From contig NZ_JAJSDX010000002.1 of assembly GCF_021272205.1 (NCBI RefSeq), positions 186,001 through 250,000 of the forward strand: a DNA stretch of 64,000 nt, written 5' to 3'. The notes under the pieces are model-generated. The model was given only the letters and a program-made list of their open reading frames with translations. It searched no databases and was not told the DNA's origin. Positions 48,668 through 58,307 of this stretch are shown here, piece after piece (positions within the stretch are counted from its first letter, which is position 1; each line of letters opens with the position of its first letter). The position numbers and the translations under genes were made by a program. Origin of the DNA: Pantoea sp. Mb-10 (GTDB lineage Bacteria > Pseudomonadota > Gammaproteobacteria > Enterobacterales > Enterobacteriaceae).

Positions 48668-49105
48668 ATGATTTTAAGTGCTAATCACGTCGGTTTTTCA
48701 GTGAAAGATATTGAGGACTCGTTATTCGTTTGGACTCACATTCTTGGCGGAAAGTTATTACGCGAAGGAAAAATGTCTGGACCTATTATTGATGAAGTAA
48801 CAGGCGCCAGGGGAGCTGATGTACGCATGGCTTTGCTTGAGCTGGCTGGCATTAAGATTGAATTACTGCAATACGATAACATTCAACAGCCCGAAGCGCC
48901 TTCAGCCCCCTACATCCCAGGCTACGCGCATCTTGCGTTTATGGTCGAGGATCTTGATACACTGTTAAGCAAGATATCGGACTATGGCTGGAAGACGCCA
49001 GGGAGACCTCAAACAGTCTTGTCAGGACCCATGCAGGGAACCAGAGTGATATATGTACAAAGCCCCGATGGGCAGACGCTTGAATTGATGGAAAGTGGGC
49101 GATGA
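48668..49105 (+). CDS. VOC (glyoxalase/dioxygenase-fold) family protein
   Basis: A 145-aa protein with two vicinal-oxygen-chelate half-modules. The first, ANHVGFSVKDIEDSLFVWTHILGGKLL, has a likely metal ligand at H7. The second has H88 in YAHLAFMVEDLDTLLSKI, and the final glutamate lies in GQTLELMESGR. The pattern is close to methylmalonyl-CoA epimerase and glyoxalase I-like enzymes, but the substrate cannot be decided. Base composition is lower in GC than the neighbours, in keeping with transfer. AGGAG lies 11 bases before the ATG. Confidence 0.82.
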   Translation: MILSANHVGFSVKDIEDSLFVWTHILGGKLLREGKMSGPIIDEVTGARGADVRMALLELAGIKIELLQYDNIQQPEAPSAPYIPGYAHLAFMVEDLDTLLSKISDYGWKTPGRPQTVLSGPMQGTRVIYVQSPDGQTLELMESGR

Positions 49106-49466
49106 AGAACATACGTTATGACCTGCTACGTCCTTATCAGTGATTTTTGCGAAGTCCGCTTTTGTCACACAGCATACGGTCGCGCTAACGGCCCTCTTTG
49201 AGCGCACAGTCGTAGTCCGCAGCAGTATACCTTTCACACCGCACACGCTTTAACAAACGGATATAACGCTCAGGCTAAGCCTGAGCCGGAAGCCGTCACA
49301 CACTACGTTCAGACCCGTATTTCATCGCCTCCGACTTCTTGCGATTTGGCGGTCCTGCAAACGTATTTCATACAACTGAAAAGAGCGGCAAAACGGGGCT
49401 TGTTCATTTCATTGGCGGATAGGCCATTGGATACACTCATAATACGTCTGAACGGAGCCTTTGCCA
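49106..49466. other. Spacer between VOC and diguanylate cyclase genes
   Basis: About 360 non-coding bases. A near-perfect palindrome GCTCAGGCT-A-AGCCTGAGC at 49268-49286 may be a terminator stem or operator. The promoter of the cyclase gene should lie here. No gene remnant is recognisable. Confidence 0.45.
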
Positions 49467-51044
49467 GTGAGAAAGTTGCGCCTTCGCACCCTGCTGATTT
49501 TCCTCGCTGTCGGAGGAATCGTCATGACCTCCTGCCTGATCCTGGGGGCACTGCTGATTTTTCAGAAAAACAATATTGAAGACAGCCTGCTTGAAAGCAA
49601 CATTGCCTATGCCCGCAAGCTGGCAGAAACCACGGACTTCTTCCTGACCATGGCGCAGAAAGAACTTTTATGGAGCGCTACGCAGATCCGGGACCTCGCC
49701 GATGAAGACCTACTCGGACGCGAAACAGAGCGACTGCGACGCCAGTCCGGTCTCTTTAATTCTGTTGCAGTGGTTGACCGTAACGCCACAATAGTGGCTA
49801 TCTCGCCGGCCGATAGGGCTCTCACGGGCAGGGCGGTTACTTCCGATGTCAGCCGCCGCGCAATCCTCTCGCAGAAGCCCTTCATTTCATCGCCTTTTAC
49901 GACTGTCACAGGCAATTATGTGGTGTTCATCTCGCAGCCTTTACGGTCCCGGGACGGTCACTATCTCGGCTATATCGGCGGTACGATATATCTCAAAAAA
50001 CAAGGTATGTTCAGCGACCTCATCGGCCAGCACACCAACGGGAAACATACGCTTGTCAGCATTGTCACCCGCAGTGGGCTGATAATCTACAGTAATGATC
50101 CTGCGCTGGTCGGCAGACAGGTCCCTATGAACGAGAGCCTTATCAGGCAGGTTGCCACGACCGACAGCGGTCGCCTGATTGTGAACGCCGGCGGTAAGCA
50201 GTTTCTTAACGGGTATGCCGCCGTACACGTCACAGACTGGAACATCTACATCGCCGGTACGGGTGAAACGGTGAAAAACATACTCGCTTCAACGGTGCGT
50301 AAAGCGTTCTGGTTCCTGCTGATTATCATTGTCCTGAACGCCGTGGTGGTGGCATTTCTTGCCGGCCTGTTAGCTTCACCGCTGGAAAAGCTCGCAGCCA
50401 GGGTGCGTGACGATGGCAGCGAGGTAGAGCCTTCTTCGCTGGATTCCGTTAAAGGCTGGTATCACGAAGCCGAACAGCTCAGGGAAGCCATCCAGACGCA
50501 CCGGCACGCAGTAGCCGGTCATCTTGCCGAGTTGCATGACGACGCCATTACTGATCCGCTGACCGGCCTGCTGAACCGCCGTGGCTTCAGCATACTGGTC
50601 ACAAAGTGGAGCGAGTTAAGGGAACTTTGCGTGGTAGCTGTGGATATCGACCACTTTAAAAAAGTGAATGACCGGTTTGGCCACGATGCTGGGGATGCGG
50701 TGCTGAAACAGGTCGCCGCGCTTCTTCGTCATGCAGGCCGCACCGGTGATGTCGTCAGCCGTTTTGGCGGTGAGGAATTCATTGTGCTGCTGCCGCTGAC
50801 CTCACTGGCTGATGCGGCCCGCTTCGCAGAGCGTCTGCGCAGTACCGTGGCGTCCGAAACGTTTTTATACACAGGTGAAATGACAGTCTCTGCAGGCGTC
50901 GCGAGCCTGAGCGACGACGAAAAGGACTGGGATTCCCTGCTGAACCGGGCAGATAAAGCGCTGTATGAGGCAAAAAAAGGCGGCCGGAACGCCGTTGTTG
51001 TGGCCGATGGCCAAGGGGTCAGCCGGTACAACTCTGCTGAGTAA
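49467..51044 (+). CDS. Membrane diguanylate cyclase with periplasmic Cache sensor
   Basis: A 525-aa enzyme that makes cyclic di-GMP from two GTP. Transmembrane helices at about 9-32 and 281-303 enclose a roughly 245-residue periplasmic sensor with double-Cache character (SVAVVDRNATIVAISPADR, GYIGGTIYL). The GGDEF domain has DPLTGLLNRRGF, DIDHFKKVNDRFGHDAGD and the active site GGEEF (434-438). An RxxD product-inhibition site (R425-D428) lies exactly five residues before it, so feedback control is likely. GTG at 49467 was chosen because GGAG lies 9 bases upstream; the TTG at 49461 is too close. The gene lies inside the argW island. Confidence 0.9.
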   Translation: MRKLRLRTLLIFLAVGGIVMTSCLILGALLIFQKNNIEDSLLESNIAYARKLAETTDFFLTMAQKELLWSATQIRDLADEDLLGRETERLRRQSGLFNSVAVVDRNATIVAISPADRALTGRAVTSDVSRRAILSQKPFISSPFTTVTGNYVVFISQPLRSRDGHYLGYIGGTIYLKKQGMFSDLIGQHTNGKHTLVSIVTRSGLIIYSNDPALVGRQVPMNESLIRQVATTDSGRLIVNAGGKQFLNGYAAVHVTDWNIYIAGTGETVKNILASTVRKAFWFLLIIIVLNAVVVAFLAGLLASPLEKLAARVRDDGSEVEPSSLDSVKGWYHEAEQLREAIQTHRHAVAGHLAELHDDAITDPLTGLLNRRGFSILVTKWSELRELCVVAVDIDHFKKVNDRFGHDAGDAVLKQVAALLRHAGRTGDVVSRFGGEEFIVLLPLTSLADAARFAERLRSTVASETFLYTGEMTVSAGVASLSDDEKDWDSLLNRADKALYEAKKGGRNAVVVADGQGVSRYNSAE

Positions 51045-51325
51045 GCGAATGTGGCGAGCTCAATAGTCATCGCGCATGAGCGCGCGCAGCAAGAAGTGAA
51101 ACTTGTAAGACGCTAACCCCTTAACGCCGCACATCGCGAAACGTTTGATTATCATCTCATGCTGGAACACCTGTTCGTTCAACGTTTACCCATGAACTTC
51201 ACTTCAGCATGTTTAGCAGTAAGAGTTTGAAGAAAAAAGGATGTACGGGGTGCATACCTGTTTGCGTATCAACTCTTAATTATTTTGGTTTTTAAGTAAT
51301 TAAAACAATTCATTATAACCCTACC
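51045..51325. other. Right non-coding part of the argW island
   Basis: AT-rich toward its end, with no credible frame or recognisable element. It runs up to the second repeat copy. Confidence 0.45.
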
Positions 51326-51449
51326 TTAACTCAGAGGACGCGGCGCGCCGTCTAGCGCGCCGCCTGGCAAAACGTAACGATAAAGCGCGTGCTTGCGCAA
51401 CGTATCAGCAATTTAGTCGCGCTTCTGCTGCTTCTCTTTGCGTTTTTGA
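51326..51449. repeat. 124-bp direct repeat, copy B (yfdC side)
   Basis: The counterpart of 48259-48382. It starts with 14 bases that equal a tRNA-Arg 5' end (GTCCTCTGAGTTAA on the minus strand) without the rest of the tRNA, continues through the spacer, and runs into the last codons of intact yfdC. Confidence 0.92.
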
Positions 51450-52330
51450 TCGGCACGCGCTTTGGCTTTGGCGGTCTCGCTCATGTCGTTGCGGATCTGC
51501 GCGTGGCTGATCAGGGCGAAAATCAGCGTCCCGCCGGTGATATTGCCCAACAGCGTTGGCAGGGCGAAAGGCCATAAAAAGTCCTGCCACGGCAGCGTCC
51601 CGGCAAACACCAAATACAGCACCTCCACCGATCCCACCACGATATGGGCCAAATCGCCCAGCGCGACCAGCCAGGTCATCATCACGATCACCACAATTTT
51701 GGCCCCGCCGGCATACGGGAACATCCACACCATGGTGGCGATAATCCAGCCGGAAATCACCGCATTCGCAAACATTTCGCCCGGCGTATGCGCCATCACC
51801 TTTTCGCTGATAGAGGTAAACGCCTGGCGCGTGGCGTCATCAAAAATCGGCATATGGTTAAACGCGAGCGCACCCAGCGCGGTGCCGATCATATTGCCTG
51901 CCAGCACCACGCCCCACAGCCGCAGCAGCAGCGCGAAGTTACTGCCGGTGGGTTTATGCATAATCGGCAATACGGCCGTAACGGTGTTTTCCGTAAACAG
52001 CTGCTGGCGCGCCATAATGACGATCACGAAACCGAAGGTATAACCCAGGTTTTCCAGGAGAAACGCACCCGGCACGCCCTCCAGATGCACGTGAAAAATG
52101 CCTTTGGCCATCAGCGAGGCGCTCATTGACAATCCGGCGGCAATGGCAGACCACAGCAGCGCCATGCCGTCACGCTCCAGCTCTTTCTCACCGTCCTGAC
52201 GAATCTCTTCATGGATAGCCGCCGCGCGCGAGGGCAGGGCATCTTCATCCACTTCAATTTCAGTGCCTTTTTCCTTCTCTTCGCTCTCTACGTCATTGTC
52301 ATCTTGGGCATGGGACGGCGATGGGGTCAT
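51413..52330 (-). CDS. yfdC: FNT-family membrane protein YfdC
   Basis: A 305-aa inner-membrane protein of the formate/nitrite transporter superfamily. A charged cytoplasmic N-terminus (about 1-55, rich in Glu and Asp) precedes six hydrophobic segments, with family motifs ARQQLFTENTVTAVLPIM and ALGDLAHIVVGSVEVLYLVF. The Lys/Gln-rich tail ends DQKRKEKQQKRD. It closely matches E. coli YfdC, which has been linked to surfactant stress; the transported ion is unknown. In E. coli it also lies between argW and mlaA. Confidence 0.93.
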   Translation of the reverse strand: MTPSPSHAQDDNDVESEEKEKGTEIEVDEDALPSRAAAIHEEIRQDGEKELERDGMALLWSAIAAGLSMSASLMAKGIFHVHLEGVPGAFLLENLGYTFGFVIVIMARQQLFTENTVTAVLPIMHKPTGSNFALLLRLWGVVLAGNMIGTALGALAFNHMPIFDDATRQAFTSISEKVMAHTPGEMFANAVISGWIIATMVWMFPYAGGAKIVVIVMMTWLVALGDLAHIVVGSVEVLYLVFAGTLPWQDFLWPFALPTLLGNITGGTLIFALISHAQIRNDMSETAKAKARADQKRKEKQQKRD

Positions 52331-52510
52331 ATTTCCTCCGGTGATAATGCCAATGCGTAATAAGCGTAGACGGTTTTATGCGGGGCGAAACGCGGCGGTC
52401 GCGCAAAAATAAAAGTAACAAAATTTTAACCTCACCCGCTGCGGACGCGGTTTTGCCGTGAAATACGCACGATTGCTCAAATTTGGTGAAATGAGAGCTG
52501 TCTCACAGAC

Positions 52511-52539
52511 TTCGGCCCACAGATTCCTTGTGGTATTAT
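52511..52539 (+). promoter_or_regulatory. Possible ccm promoter
   Basis: An extended -10 element TGGTATTAT (-10 at 52534-52539) with a weak -35 TTCGGC (52511-52516) at 17-bp spacing, 35 bases before ccmA. Confidence 0.5.
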
Positions 52540-52574
52540 CCCGGCCTCATTTACTGGCTGCGACTCCCTCTTTC

Positions 52575-53195
52575 ATGCTCGATATCCTCAATCTCACCTG
52601 CGTCCGCGATGAGCGAACCCTGTTTCAGGGGCTGAGTTTTTGCGTGCTGCCGGGCGATATCGTGCAAATTGAAGGCCCGAACGGTGCGGGAAAAACCTCC
52701 CTGCTACGCCTGCTGGCGGGGCTGAGCCGTGCTGACACCGGCGACATTCGGTGGCAGGGAGAAGCGATTGATCAGCAGCGGCAGCGCTGGCAGCAAAACC
52801 TGCTGTATCTCGGCCATCAACCGGGCGTCAAAACCGCGCTCTCCGCGCTGGAAAATCTCCAGTTCTGGTACGGCCGCGGCGATGACGCGCGCCTGTTTAG
52901 CGCGCTGGAGCAGGTCGATCTGCTGGGGTACGAAGAGATGCCGGTCGCGCAGCTTTCTGCCGGTCAGCAGCGTCGTGTGGCGCTGGCGCGTCTGTGGCTG
53001 GCGTCGTCGCCCGTGTGGATTCTTGATGAGCCGCTCACCGCCATTGATAAAGCCGGCGTCGTGACGCTGGCGGCGCGCTTCGCCCGGCATGCGGATAACG
53101 GCGGAGCCGTGATCCTCACCACGCATCAGGATCTGCCCGACGCGGGCAACCGCGTGCGCAAGATTCGGCTCGGCGCGGAGGCTCAGCCATGTTAG
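52575..53195 (+). CDS. ccmA: Haem exporter ATPase CcmA
   Basis: A 206-aa ABC ATPase of the CcmABCD complex. It releases holo-CcmE during cytochrome c maturation. Walker A is [11 protein letters not shown], the signature is [15 protein letters not shown], Walker B is [12 protein letters not shown], and the switch is TTHQD. The ATG at 52575 gives the standard start MLDILNLTC; a longer frame from 52458 runs over the promoter. It overlaps ccmB by 7 bases and leads a nine-gene operon. Confidence 0.96.
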   Translation: MLDILNLTCVRDERTLFQGLSFCVLPGDIVQIEGPNGAGKTSLLRLLAGLSRADTGDIRWQGEAIDQQRQRWQQNLLYLGHQPGVKTALSALENLQFWYGRGDDARLFSALEQVDLLGYEEMPVAQLSAGQQRRVALARLWLASSPVWILDEPLTAIDKAGVVTLAARFARHADNGGAVILTTHQDLPDAGNRVRKIRLGAEAQPC

Positions 53196-53848
53196 GACGC
53201 GTGATTCAGCGCGAAGTCAAAATCGCCTTTCGCAGCGGGGCGGAAGTGGTGAATCCACTGTGGTTTTTTCTGATCGTCATTACGCTGTTTCCGCTTGGCA
53301 TTGGCCCGGAGCCGCAGCAGCTGGCGCGTATCGCGCCGGGCGTGATTTGGGTTGCCGCACTGCTGGCCTCGCTGCTGGCGTTAGAACGCCTGTTCCGCGA
53401 CGATTTTCTCGACGGATCGCTGGAGCAACTGCTGCTGCTGCCTACGCCGCTGCCGGTGACGGTATTGGGCAAAGTGATCGCCCACTGGCTGATCACCGGA
53501 CTGCCGCTGATTATCCTGTCACCGCTGGCGGCGCTGCTGCTATCGCTGGATATGGCCAGCTGGCGCGCGATGGCGCTGACGCTGCTGCTCGGCACGCCCA
53601 CGCTAAGTTTTCTCGGTGCGATTGGCACGGGGTTAACGGTAGGACTGCGGCGCGGCGGCGTGCTGCTCAGCCTGCTGGTGTTACCGCTGTCGATCCCGGT
53701 ACTGATTTTTGCCACGGCGGCCATCAACGCTGCCGCGCAGGGGCTGCCGATTGGCGGTTATTTGGCGGTGCTGGGTGCCATGCTGGCAGTCAGCGCCACG
53801 CTCTCGCCGTTCGCAACGGCCGCAGCGCTGCGCATCAGCCTGCACTAA
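53189..53848 (+). CDS. ccmB: Haem exporter permease CcmB
   Basis: A 219-aa membrane subunit of the CcmABCD complex with six hydrophobic segments. Typical elements: the N-terminal [23 protein letters not shown] and the following [31 protein letters not shown] region, shared by all CcmB. It starts inside the end of ccmA. About 50 bases separate it from ccmC, the only real gap in the operon. Confidence 0.96.
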   Translation: MLGRVIQREVKIAFRSGAEVVNPLWFFLIVITLFPLGIGPEPQQLARIAPGVIWVAALLASLLALERLFRDDFLDGSLEQLLLLPTPLPVTVLGKVIAHWLITGLPLIILSPLAALLLSLDMASWRAMALTLLLGTPTLSFLGAIGTGLTVGLRRGGVLLSLLVLPLSIPVLIFATAAINAAAQGLPIGGYLAVLGAMLAVSATLSPFATAAALRISLH

Positions 53849-53899
53849 CCATGGCCGCCGCGCGGCCAGAATTTGATCTCCTTTTAGGGTGAGCAACAC

Positions 53900-54640
53900 A
53901 TGTGGAAATGGGTAAACCAGTGGGCAAAGCCGGAGCGGCTTTATCACCTGTGCGGACGTTTGCTACCGCCAATTGCCGTGGCGGGGCTCGCCGCGCTGCT
54001 GCTGGGCTGGGGCTGGGGTTTTGGCTTTGCCCCTGCGGATTATCAGCAGGGAAACAGTTACCGCATTATGTACATTCACGTGCCCGCAGCGATGTGGTCG
54101 ATGGGCATTTATGCTGCAATGGCGATAGCCGCATTCACCGGACTGGTGTGGCAGATGAAAATGGCCGATCTGGTAGCGGCGGCCATGGCGCCCATCGGGG
54201 CCGTCTTTACTTTTATCGCGCTGGTGACCGGTTCTGCCTGGGGCAAACCCATGTGGGGCACCTGGTGGATTTGGGATGCGCGGCTGACCTCGGAACTGGT
54301 GCTGCTGTTTCTCTACCTGGGCGCGATCGCGCTCTATCAGTCGTTCGAGGATCGCCGCACCGCCGGGCGTGCCGCCGGTATTCTGATTCTGGTCGGCGTG
54401 GTCAATCTGCCTATTATTCACTTCTCGGTAGCGTGGTGGAATACCCTGCACCAGGGCTCATCCGGGCTGCTGCAACAGGCGATTGCCCCAAGCATGCGCA
54501 CGCCGCTGCGCTGGGCGATCCTCGGGTATCTGCTGGTGTTTGTATCGCTGACGCTGATGCGTCTACGTAATCTGATTCTGTTTACTGAACGTCACCGCCC
54601 GTGGGTCAGCGACGTGGCTCAGGGAGGGCGCAAAGCATGA
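53900..54640 (+). CDS. ccmC: Haem-handling protein CcmC
   Basis: A 246-aa membrane protein that attaches haem to CcmE. Six hydrophobic segments. The tryptophan-rich WWD motif WGKPMWGTWWIWDARLTSELVL is intact, with the flanking haem-ligand histidines in YIHVPAAMWSMG and NLPIIHFSVAWWNTLHQG. Overlaps ccmD by ATGA. It works with CcmD and CcmE before CcmF. Confidence 0.97.
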   Translation: MWKWVNQWAKPERLYHLCGRLLPPIAVAGLAALLLGWGWGFGFAPADYQQGNSYRIMYIHVPAAMWSMGIYAAMAIAAFTGLVWQMKMADLVAAAMAPIGAVFTFIALVTGSAWGKPMWGTWWIWDARLTSELVLLFLYLGAIALYQSFEDRRTAGRAAGILILVGVVNLPIIHFSVAWWNTLHQGSSGLLQQAIAPSMRTPLRWAILGYLLVFVSLTLMRLRNLILFTERHRPWVSDVAQGGRKA

Positions 54641-54867
54641 CGCCGGCATTTACATCATGGCAGGCTTTTTTCGCAATGGGCGGCTATGCCTTTTACGTCT
54701 GGCTTGCCGTCGCGATGACGCTGATCGCGCTGGTAAGCTTGCTGCTGCACACCGTGGTGCAGCGGCGCCGCATACTGGCTGAGGTGCGGATGCGCCACGC
54801 CCGCGAGCACCGTATGCGCACGGCACGGCAGCAACAAGCCGCGCGCAGCGCCGGGGAGGCGGGATGA
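54637..54867 (+). CDS. ccmD: Haem exporter protein CcmD
   Basis: A 76-aa small membrane protein that stabilises the CcmC-CcmE complex. One transmembrane helix (about 14-36, in [18 protein letters not shown]) is followed by a basic tail ([20 protein letters not shown]), the standard CcmD pattern. The ATG at 54637 overlaps the ccmC stop. Confidence 0.93.
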   Translation: MTPAFTSWQAFFAMGGYAFYVWLAVAMTLIALVSLLLHTVVQRRRILAEVRMRHAREHRMRTARQQQAARSAGEAG

Positions 54868-55349
54868 ACCTTCGTCGTCGTAACCGCCTTGTGGCCGTGA
54901 TTGCTATTCTCCTGGGCTTAGGTTTGGCCACCGCGCTGGTGATGTATGCGCTGCGCGCCAATATCGATCTGTTCTATACGCCCGGCGAGATCCTCTATGG
55001 CAAAGGAGACGCGCAGGAGAAGCCGGAGGCAGGGCAGCGTTTACGCGTGGGCGGTGTAGTGATGCCGGGCAGCGTGCGGCGCGATCCCACGTCGCTGGCG
55101 GTGACGTTTAAGCTGTACGACGCCCGCGGCGTGGTCAGCGTGAGCTACGAAGGCATCCTGCCGGATCTGTTTCGAGAGGGACAGGGCGTGGTCGCGCAGG
55201 GCGTCCTGGCCGCGGGTAATCGGGTCATGGCGCAAGAAGTGCTGGCCAAACACGACGAAAACTACACGCCGCCAGAAATTGAGGATGCGATGAAAAAACC
55301 TCAAAGGGGCGCGGCGGTATCCAATACGCAGGGAGGGCCGCGCTCATGA
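54864..55349 (+). CDS. ccmE: Haem chaperone CcmE
   Basis: A 161-aa periplasmic haem chaperone with an N-terminal membrane anchor (about 9-30). The covalent haem histidine is H130 and the axial ligand is Y134, in [12 protein letters not shown]. The OB-fold core includes [23 protein letters not shown] overlaps join it to ccmD and ccmF. Confidence 0.97.
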   Translation: MNLRRRNRLVAVIAILLGLGLATALVMYALRANIDLFYTPGEILYGKGDAQEKPEAGQRLRVGGVVMPGSVRRDPTSLAVTFKLYDARGVVSVSYEGILPDLFREGQGVVAQGVLAAGNRVMAQEVLAKHDENYTPPEIEDAMKKPQRGAAVSNTQGGPRS

Positions 55350-57304
55350 TGCCGGAAATAGGCACGTTTCTGCTCTGTCTGGCGCTGGGGCTGGCGCTGT
55401 TGCTGAGCATCTATCCGCTGTGGGGCGCGGCACGCGGTGATGGCCGACTGATGGCCACGGCACGGCCGCTGGCGTGGGGATTGTTTGCCTGTATTGCCGC
55501 CGCGTTTCTGGTGCTGGTGCATGCTTTCATCGTCACGGACTTTACCGTGGCGTACGTCGCCAACAACGCTAACACCCTGCTGCCGGTGTACTACCGCATT
55601 GCCGCAACCTGGGGCGCGCATGAAGGCTCGCTGCTGCTGTGGGTGCTGCTGTTAAGTACCTGGACGGTGGCCGTGGCGAAATTTAGCCGCGGGATGCCGC
55701 AGGATGCGCTGGCGCGCGTGCTGGCGGTGATGGGCATGATCACCTTTGGCTTCCTGCTGTTTATTTTGCTTACTTCCAATCCCTTTACCCGCACGCTGCC
55801 GGACTTTCCCGTTGAGGGACGCGATCTGAACCCGATGCTGCAGGATATTGGGCTGATCTTCCATCCGCCGCTGCTCTATATGGGCTACGTGGGCTTTTCC
55901 GTAGCATTTGCGTTTGCTATCGCCTCGCTGATGACCGGGCGCCTGGATACCGCCTGGGCGCGCTGGTCGCGTCCATGGACCACGGCGGCGTGGATTTTCC
56001 TCACCATCGGTATCGTGCTGGGTTCGGCATGGGCTTACTACGAGCTGGGCTGGGGCGGCTGGTGGTTTTGGGACCCGGTGGAAAATGCCTCCTTTATGCC
56101 GTGGCTGGCGGGCACGGCCCTGATGCATTCGCTGGCGGTCACGGAAAAGCGCGGCAGCTTCAAATCCTGGACAGTGCTGCTGGCGATTACCGCCTTTTCA
56201 CTCAGCCTGTTAGGCACGTTTTTAGTGCGTTCCGGGGTATTGGTCTCCGTGCACGCGTTTGCGTCCGATCCGGCACGCGGCATGTTTATCCTGGCGTTTC
56301 TGATCATCGTGATCGGCAGTTCGCTGCTGCTTTACGCCCTTAAAGGCGGCCAGGTACGCAGCCGGGTACAGAATCAGGCCTGGTCACGCGAGTCCTTCCT
56401 GCTTGGCAATAACGTGCTGCTGATTGCTGCGATGCTGGTGGTGCTGCTGGGGACGCTATTGCCGCTGGTGCATAAGCAGCTGGGTCTCGGCACCATTTCC
56501 GTCGGTGAACCTTTCTTTAATACGCTTTTTACGTGGTTGATGGCGCCGCTGGCGCTGCTGCTGGGTATCGGGCCCTTGGTGCGCTGGCGGCGTGATGAGC
56601 CGCAGAAATTAGTGCGCCGTTTGGGCGTGGCGCTGGTGGTCACGCTGCTGCTGTCCGTGACGCTGCCGTGGCTATTGCAAGATCGCATTGAGGCCATGAC
56701 GGTTATTGGCTTGCTGATGGCGGTATGGGTGACAGTGCTGACGCTGATGGAGCTGCACGAGCGTGCCACCCATCGCCACTCGCTGCTTAAGGGGTTACGT
56801 CATCTCTCGCGTAGCCACTGGGGCATGGTGCTTGGCCACCTCGGCGTGGCGGTAACGGTGGTGGGCATCGCCTTCAGTACGCAATATAGCGTTGAGCGCG
56901 ATGTGCGCATGAAGGCCGGCGACACGCTGGATATCCACGACTATCACTTTGTTTTTCGCGACGTGCATGACCTCCAGGGCCCGAACTACAGCGGCGGCGT
57001 CGCGCTGATTGATGTCACGCGAAACGGTAAGCCGGAAGCGGAACTGCGTGCGGAAAAACGGTTTTACACTGCGGCCCGCACCATGATGACCGAGGCGGCA
57101 ATCAGCGGCGGCTTCACGCGCGATCTCTACGCTGCGTTGGGCGAGGAGCTGGATGATGGCGCGTGGGCGGTGCGTATTTATTACAAACCCTTTGTGCGTT
57201 GGATCTGGTTTGGCGGCGTATTTATGGCGCTGGGCGGGCTGCTGTGTCTGCTCGATCCGCGCTATCGCGCCCGCAAGAAAACGCCGCAGGAGGCGCAGGC
57301 ATGA
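55346..57304 (+). CDS. ccmF: Cytochrome c haem lyase subunit CcmF
   Basis: A 652-aa integral membrane protein with about 14-15 helices. With CcmH/I it joins haem from CcmE to apocytochrome c. The WWD domain [19 protein letters not shown] lies near residues 230-250. Conserved histidines are seen in [27 protein letters not shown] and [11 protein letters not shown]. Length is standard for enterics. Coupled by ATGA overlaps on both sides. Confidence 0.97.
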   Translation: MMPEIGTFLLCLALGLALLLSIYPLWGAARGDGRLMATARPLAWGLFACIAAAFLVLVHAFIVTDFTVAYVANNANTLLPVYYRIAATWGAHEGSLLLWVLLLSTWTVAVAKFSRGMPQDALARVLAVMGMITFGFLLFILLTSNPFTRTLPDFPVEGRDLNPMLQDIGLIFHPPLLYMGYVGFSVAFAFAIASLMTGRLDTAWARWSRPWTTAAWIFLTIGIVLGSAWAYYELGWGGWWFWDPVENASFMPWLAGTALMHSLAVTEKRGSFKSWTVLLAITAFSLSLLGTFLVRSGVLVSVHAFASDPARGMFILAFLIIVIGSSLLLYALKGGQVRSRVQNQAWSRESFLLGNNVLLIAAMLVVLLGTLLPLVHKQLGLGTISVGEPFFNTLFTWLMAPLALLLGIGPLVRWRRDEPQKLVRRLGVALVVTLLLSVTLPWLLQDRIEAMTVIGLLMAVWVTVLTLMELHERATHRHSLLKGLRHLSRSHWGMVLGHLGVAVTVVGIAFSTQYSVERDVRMKAGDTLDIHDYHFVFRDVHDLQGPNYSGGVALIDVTRNGKPEAELRAEKRFYTAARTMMTEAAISGGFTRDLYAALGEELDDGAWAVRIYYKPFVRWIWFGGVFMALGGLLCLLDPRYRARKKTPQEAQA

Positions 57305-57855
57305 AGAAGATGCTGTATATCCCGTTGATCCTGTTTTTGCTGCTCGCGGCGGCGCTGCTGTGGCAGCTGACGCGCAACGCGGAGGGGGACGATCCCACGC
57401 GGCTGGAGTCTGCGCTGATCGGGAAACCGGTGCCGCGCTTCACGCTTGAAGCACTGGATCAGCCCGGAAAAATTTACGATCAGCAGGTGCTCACGAACGG
57501 TAAACCGATCCTGCTTAACGTGTGGGCGACCTGGTGTCCAACCTGCCGCGCAGAGCATCAGTATCTCAATTCGCTGGCAGAGCAAGGCATTCGCGTGGTG
57601 GGGCTGAACTATAAAGATGATCGCACCAAAGCGGTCACCTGGCTCAACACGCTCGGGAATCCTTATGCCTTGAGCCTGTACGACGGTGACGGCATGTTAG
57701 GACTCGATCTGGGCGTTTACGGCGCGCCAGAGACCTTCTTGATCGATGGACAGGGCATTATCCGTTATCGCCATGCGGGGGACCTGAACGCTCGCGTGTG
57801 GCGTGAAGAGGTGAAACCGCTGTGGGACAAATACAGTCGGGGAGCGGGCGTATGA
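57301..57855 (+). CDS. ccmG: Thiol:disulfide protein CcmG (DsbE)
   Basis: A 184-aa membrane-anchored periplasmic thioredoxin that keeps the haem-binding cysteines of apocytochrome c reduced. An N-terminal helix (about 4-22) is followed by a thioredoxin fold with the active site WCPTC (C79, C82) and the cis-proline region YGAPETFLID. The ATG at 57301 overlaps the ccmF stop; longer starts inside ccmF are unlikely. Confidence 0.96.
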   Translation: MKKMLYIPLILFLLLAAALLWQLTRNAEGDDPTRLESALIGKPVPRFTLEALDQPGKIYDQQVLTNGKPILLNVWATWCPTCRAEHQYLNSLAEQGIRVVGLNYKDDRTKAVTWLNTLGNPYALSLYDGDGMLGLDLGVYGAPETFLIDGQGIIRYRHAGDLNARVWREEVKPLWDKYSRGAGV

Positions 57856-58307
57856 AACGGCTCATGCTCCTCTTGGTGGGGATGATGCTCAGTGCGTCTG
57901 TCTGGGCGGCGATTGACACCTTATCTTTCGATTCGCCGCAGCAGGAAGCGCAGTACCGCGATCTGACCGCCTCGCTGCGCTGCCCGAAGTGCCAGAACAA
58001 CAGTATTGCCGACTCCAACGCCATGATTGCCGCCGACATGCGCAAAAAGGTCTATACGCTGATGAAGCAGGGCCAGAGCCGACAGCAAATCATCGATTAC
58101 ATGGTGGCACGCTACGGCAATTTCGTGACGTATGCGCCGCCTGTCACGCCATCTACCGTGATTTTGTGGGCCGGTCCAGCGATCTTTGTGGTGCTGGGTG
58201 CGCTGGTGATCATTCTGCGCAGCCGTCGCAACAGCGCGAGTCACGCGCTTGATACGCGCGAACAGCAGCGGCTGGCGGCCATTCTTAAACGTGACGGGAA
58301 GTCGTAA
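57852..58307 (+). CDS. ccmH: Cytochrome c maturation protein CcmH
   Basis: A 151-aa periplasmic thiol protein with a signal peptide (about 1-19), the active site RCPKCQNNSIADSNA (C44, C47), and a C-terminal membrane helix (about 107-126). It is the short CcmH; the CcmI part that is fused to it in E. coli is a separate gene here. Overlaps ccmG by ATGA. Confidence 0.95.
   Translation: MKRLMLLLVGMMLSASVWAAIDTLSFDSPQQEAQYRDLTASLRCPKCQNNSIADSNAMIAADMRKKVYTLMKQGQSRQQIIDYMVARYGNFVTYAPPVTPSTVILWAGPAIFVVLGALVIILRSRRNSASHALDTREQQRLAAILKRDGKS

Noticed and set aside
48198..51449. Prophage or integrative element at argW
   Set aside because: No integrase, phage or conjugation gene is present, and the duplicated segment is the tRNA 5' end, not a standard attachment core.
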